Origin: Acanthornis magna
Lineage: Eukaryota; Chordata; Aves; Passeriformes; Acanthizidae
Direction of reading: 5' to 3'
Length of the DNA stretch: 64,000 bases
NCBI GenBank assembly: GCA_036785705.1
Contig: JAWUZG010000032.1
Location: 16,363,501 to 16,427,500 of the forward strand
The notes beneath the pieces are model-generated. The model saw only the letters and a program-made list of their open reading frames with translations, ran no database searches and was not told where the DNA came from. Positions 59,933 to 64,000 of the stretch are shown piece after piece (the stretch's first letter is position 1; every line of letters begins with the position of its first letter). Made by a program: the position numbers and the translations under genes.

Positions 59933-62900
59933 TGCCCTGTCCATAATCTTTGATCCGAGGGATAAAGTAGGTATGAGTTTGCCCATTGATCCCAGTTGCA
60001 GTTACATTTTCAGACTGACTACAAGACATTATGAAAAGGAAAACTTGAGCAGACAGGTGTGGATGTTTCAGACATAAACCCCAAGTGGACTTTCAAGTAT
60101 GAAGTGATGCTCTCCCCTATAGGAGCTTATGTGCTGCTCCACCAAATGGAAGAAGACATGAGTAGATGTTACTCATTACCATAGCTCATTACCAGTTAAT
60201 CACACATACATGTATGTCACCTGCAGAAACAGGACTGGGATAATATTAGCAGGCTGGGGAGAACCAAACAGAAGATTTGGAGCATTACAGCAGACTTCCA
60301 AAGTAAGAATCAGACTTCCAAGTATCAGCTTTTCCCCTACTCAAAACATCCAAATGTTGGGTTTGAAATAGACAGCAGCTGCATTGGTGAAGGCTGTGTC
60401 CTGGAAATGTGGCTCTGAACAGGTTGCTTTGATAGCTCTTGTGATGCCCACCAGCAAGGTCTTAGCACAGCCTTTGCCCTGTTCTGGATCCCAAATGCCA
60501 GCTGAGGATGGTCAATGAATGACTGAGGAGGGTGACCTGATGCACATCACCACAGAGCAGTGAAAAGTCCCAGTCTTCAGCTGCAAATGAATGAGAAGCA
60601 GCTTTGCCTATCACCCAGCAGAGTTCAGAGCCAGCTCTGTGAGGCTCATGTCCAGCTCAAGAGATTTTCCTCATTTCTGAACAGAGAAAAAATACATTAT
60701 CTCAATAGGCTTTTGAAGAGAAGGACCAACAGCATTTTGGGTTAGATCAACTCAATGTTACAGGACTTCTACACGAAACACCCACTGAAGGATCTAATGA
60801 TAATGGTTTGTACACCTGACTTGTAACCTACATTTCTGAATATTCCCTTGCATGGCTTCATAGCAGTTCCAGGGACCTGCAGCACCAGAAAAATCTTATA
60901 CACGTTTGTGTCAGGTTTACAATTCTACAAGTCCCAGCTGTGAAGAGGTCAGAGAAACGCAGCTTCCAAATGCAACCACATATCCAGTTCAGCTGGCAAC
61001 TGCTAGCAAGCTAAACGAAAAAATCCCAACCCCATCCCCCAACATATCCTTTTCTAGATATCACCTTCTCCTATAAACTTCTGGCATTGCCAAGTCTCAT
61101 CTATAGGAAAAGAGTAGTTGGAAAAGTACCACAGCTTCTTCTAATAAGATACTATCATGTTTTTAGTGACCTCCAATATCAGGAAGCATTTTTCAAGTGC
61201 GTCACAGAAAATTAGTTTCTTGTAATATTCCTTAATTAAATTGCATTTTAATCTAGCATTTGACCAGTAATGCAGGACATTTATATTTTGGGATTTTCTG
61301 TCTCAAAACCACTCTTTCTCACAGATTCCACTTCTTCATAGCTGTGACATCACATGAATCATGACATCACAGTCATTTCCATGGAAAGACACCTCACAAT
61401 CTTTATTGTGTTATCAAACAGAAGCAGCTGGATAATGTGGGTGAATAATCCTGTTCTGTATATTCAGCAATAGCAAAATGAATACCGAAAATTGCTAACA
61501 AACTAAATAGCTACTTCTATAAATACTCCCCTTGCAAAAGTTCACCCTATTTTAAAAGCCACTTGTTAAATGCTATTTAGTATATAAAGACTGGTGGATG
61601 AAGACCAAAGTCCTTGAAACAGACAGGCAAAATACCTCATAGCTAAGTGTAAAGTGAACGTCTCTATCTGTTTGCCTTATCTGTATGACTTTTCTGTCCC
61701 CATCAGCCATAAAGAGGCATTTTGCTTGCTATGACTATCAACTTCTTGGGCATTTTTGGTTAAAAAAACCAAACAACTATACAAGTGTCCTGTACATCAG
61801 TTACCGTAGCACTTTCCAACGCTGCATTTCATTCCTCTCAATGTTGAGAGGTGACAGTAAACTCCTACTTGGATTTAGAAACACCAACTTTCTCCACAGC
61901 AAATGCAGACAAGTAGACAAGTGAGAAGTAGTGAGTGATGAGCACAAAAAGTCTATTCTGGAGAGTCAAAGAATTCTGTTTAATCAGTGTCAGTGGAAAA
62001 GGAAGTAAGGTATAGTCGGAAAATACTGCAACACTTTCAAACCAGCCTAATTTGGGCCAAATTTAAAGCCAATACCAGTGAGCAAAGCACCTTGAAAGGA
62101 AGCAAATTTCTGCACCCCATGATCTGAATTGCTTGGGTACTCAGCAAGATGACCCCATGGCCCACCATGTTGTTACACCTGATGACAGCACTGCTAACGA
62201 AGGAAAAGAGCTCTGGTCATCACGATGCCACTCATTCTTAGAAAAGGTATCCTGCCCTACAAGTGGGCAAACTTTGTGCTATGGAGACACATCCTGTCCT
62301 TGTGCTTAGATGATGAAGCAATACCGTCCATATTGCACACAAAATCCAAACCACAGCCCAATGAGTTGTCACTGAAGGCAGATCTGTCTGCACGTGGAGA
62401 GAAATGTGCCCCAAGTAGCACTGAAAACTGCAGAGGAGATTTTGGATAATAGAACTGTTCCCTTTCCTTTACACCGAAACAAGTAAATGGGATCTTTTAC
62501 CCCTCTTCTCTCTCTAAAATGTTATAAATCATTACCAAAGCTTGGCTATTATATTCCGTGTGCTTAAAAGCCCCTGTTTTCTCCTTCATGTGAAAAGAAT
62601 GTTGAATGCATCACATTTGTCACTGAACAAATGCATTTGCCAGTTCTCTTAAATGCCAGCACAATTGCTTTAACAGAATTAATAAGGGGAGGTGGTAATG
62701 TGAACAGCCTTATTTTTGTCCTTAGCTCCCCAAAAGGAAATGTGTTTCTTACTAATAATAGTGTATGTGACAGAAAATATCAAGTACATGCAACTGTTCT
62801 CATTCACTTGCCAAAACGGATAATTCACATCAGGGCTTAAAAAAGTAAAACAAAATAAACAGAAAAACACCCCAAGTAAACAAATTAACCCTTCGCCTCT

Positions 62901-63424
62901 TACCAGCAATTCCCCTAAACCTGAAGCTGGAATCTAAATTATTTTGCCCGTGACCAAAGGGTAAATTAAAGGGAAGAAGAACAGAGCTCGTGTTTAAATT
63001 CCCTGAGGAGCTTGTAAGAAACCATCCTGTCTGTCACATTTTTTTTTCCTCCAGTCAACCGTTAAGCACACCCTGCCAGTGTAAACCAGACCTGTGGAGG
63101 AAACAGCTTATTCACACCCAAATTTATTTCTAGCCATCCATTTTTTTGTAGTACTCAATACAATTCTGACAAGCTCAAACATTCAACAGTCATAAATCCA
63201 CTTTCCTCCAGCTTCCCCCCAGAGAAATCATGTAACTGGGCTTGAAACCAGGGAGACTTAACTGAAATTTATTAATAAATGTTGCCCAGTTTTGTTTGTT
63301 TCGGTTCCTGATTTTTGAAGCTATGTGTACTCTCAGTTGCATTTCCAGGGTTTTCTGTACCCACAATGACAAGGAATGATGTTCTTTACACCCTCTTATT
63401 CCCAGTGGCTGAAGCTGTAGGGGG
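59933..63424. other. Unique-looking noncoding sequence
   Basis: No gene or named repeat is supported in 3.5 kb. Short frames (60560-60745, 61685-61924, 62225-62449, 62631-62909) have no motif. A pair of CRE-like octamers lies at 61345-61369. Confidence 0.5.
61345..61369. promoter_or_regulatory. Pair of CRE/AP-1-like TGACATCA octamers
   Basis: TGACATCA occurs at 61345-61352 and again at 61362-61369, start to start 17 bases. They are one mismatch from the palindromic CREB/ATF site TGACGTCA. A TGAATCAT half-site lies between them. C(A)T from CpG decay of a true CRE is possible. Motif matching alone is weak evidence of function. Confidence 0.35.
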
Positions 63425-63482
63425 AAAATAAAAGTGAATATAAAGTGAATAAAAAAGTAAATAAAAGTAAATAAAAGTGAAT
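63425..63482. repeat. Small AT-rich tandem repeat, about 10-bp unit
   Basis: About five units of AAAAGTGAAT or AAAAGTAAAT type follow one another, with one- or two-base length changes. It reads as a degenerate minisatellite produced by slippage. Confidence 0.88.
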
Positions 63483-64000
63483 CAGTATCATACATCTCCA
63501 GATGGAACAGAAGTAGCAATGCTGCTGCCTCGTTTGCTCAAGCCCAGTATGCTTAGACCCCAAAGCCCAGCATACTGCCTTCAGGGGTGCTGGAAGGGAA
63601 TGCCACACCTAATTCCAGGGAACAAAATGGTACAAGATAGTTGGATGAGGGTATATGCCTGCACCTCATTAACAACTTGCCTCAAATTAGCAACCAACCC
63701 CCAGAGCAAAGTCTTCTGTTTAAAGCTTAATGGATAAAAGCATTCCCTCTGTGACCTAACCAGGTATTTCTTCCCTGCTTTGGGAGATTTCAGCACAGCA
63801 GCAGAACTGTGATGACAGAAAGCGGACAGGGGACCCTGTGCCTGGGATGTCACCTGCAGTGTGTTCCCCGTTCCCCAGCTGCCTCTTCTCAGGCTGGGAC
63901 GGGCAGCTGCCAAGGGGCTTGGCTCAGAGGGCCCATGGCCAGCAGGGCAGGGCTGTGGGGAGCTGGAGAGTGGCCCTGCTGCTGAGCTGGTGGGGCACGA
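63483..64000. other. Noncoding end of window, GC-rich at the edge
   Basis: GC content climbs from about 63830 to the last base, with GGCAGCTG, GGGCAGGGCTG and CTGCTGAGCTGG words like the patches at 36.4 and 54.9 kb. The block continues past the window, so its nature cannot be judged. No exon is recognised, and the frame at 63581-63913 on the minus strand is motif-free. Confidence 0.45.

Overview
The window looks like nuclear DNA from a bird or close sauropsid relative. The main evidence is several CR1 LINE fragments with the characteristic avian 3' ends: a conserved tail followed by short ATTCTRTG-type repeats. They lie in AT-rich, microsatellite-bearing sequence. There are no operons, ribosome-binding sites or dense ORFs. 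I cannot name the species, chromosome or nearest gene. I found no convincing protein-coding exon, tRNA, rRNA or CRISPR array, and most of the 64 kb reads as intergenic or intronic.

Layout. 1-6150 is AT-rich and holds two eroded CR1-like stretches, the clearer ending near 2866. A T-run/GT microsatellite lies at 6152-6204, then a CR1 copy with a large internal deletion (8262-8944) and a minus-strand tRNA-derived SINE (9585-9722). 12-17 kb has A-rich tracts, a small 16-bp minisatellite and candidate conserved noncoding sequence. A longer CR1 reverse-transcriptase/3' fragment lies at 17200-18178, with a pentamer repeat grown inside it. At 22230-23105 a minus-strand CR1 ORF2 fragment is interrupted by the 3' end of a second CR1. 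A (TTCCC)n array at 25047-25160 precedes about 10 kb of unique-looking sequence. CR1 3' fragments follow at 35380-35827 (+) and 42996-43845 (-), separated by a 311-bp polypyrimidine tract.

The most unusual part is 50.8-52.2 kb. A CpG-rich, GGGAGC-based block with a 31-bp minisatellite core sits in AT-rich DNA. It is bracketed by two diverged direct copies (about 81% identical over 90 nt by hand count) of a repeat I cannot classify. The other structural oddity is a perfect 27-bp inverted repeat with a 22-nt loop at 59857-59932.

No set of genes works together here. The LINE pieces are dead: each is 5'-truncated and frameshifted or internally deleted. Any function in the window would be regulatory or structural. 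The likeliest places are the CpG island and several AT-rich stretches that keep isolated CpGs and homeobox-like motifs. I could not test this without alignments.
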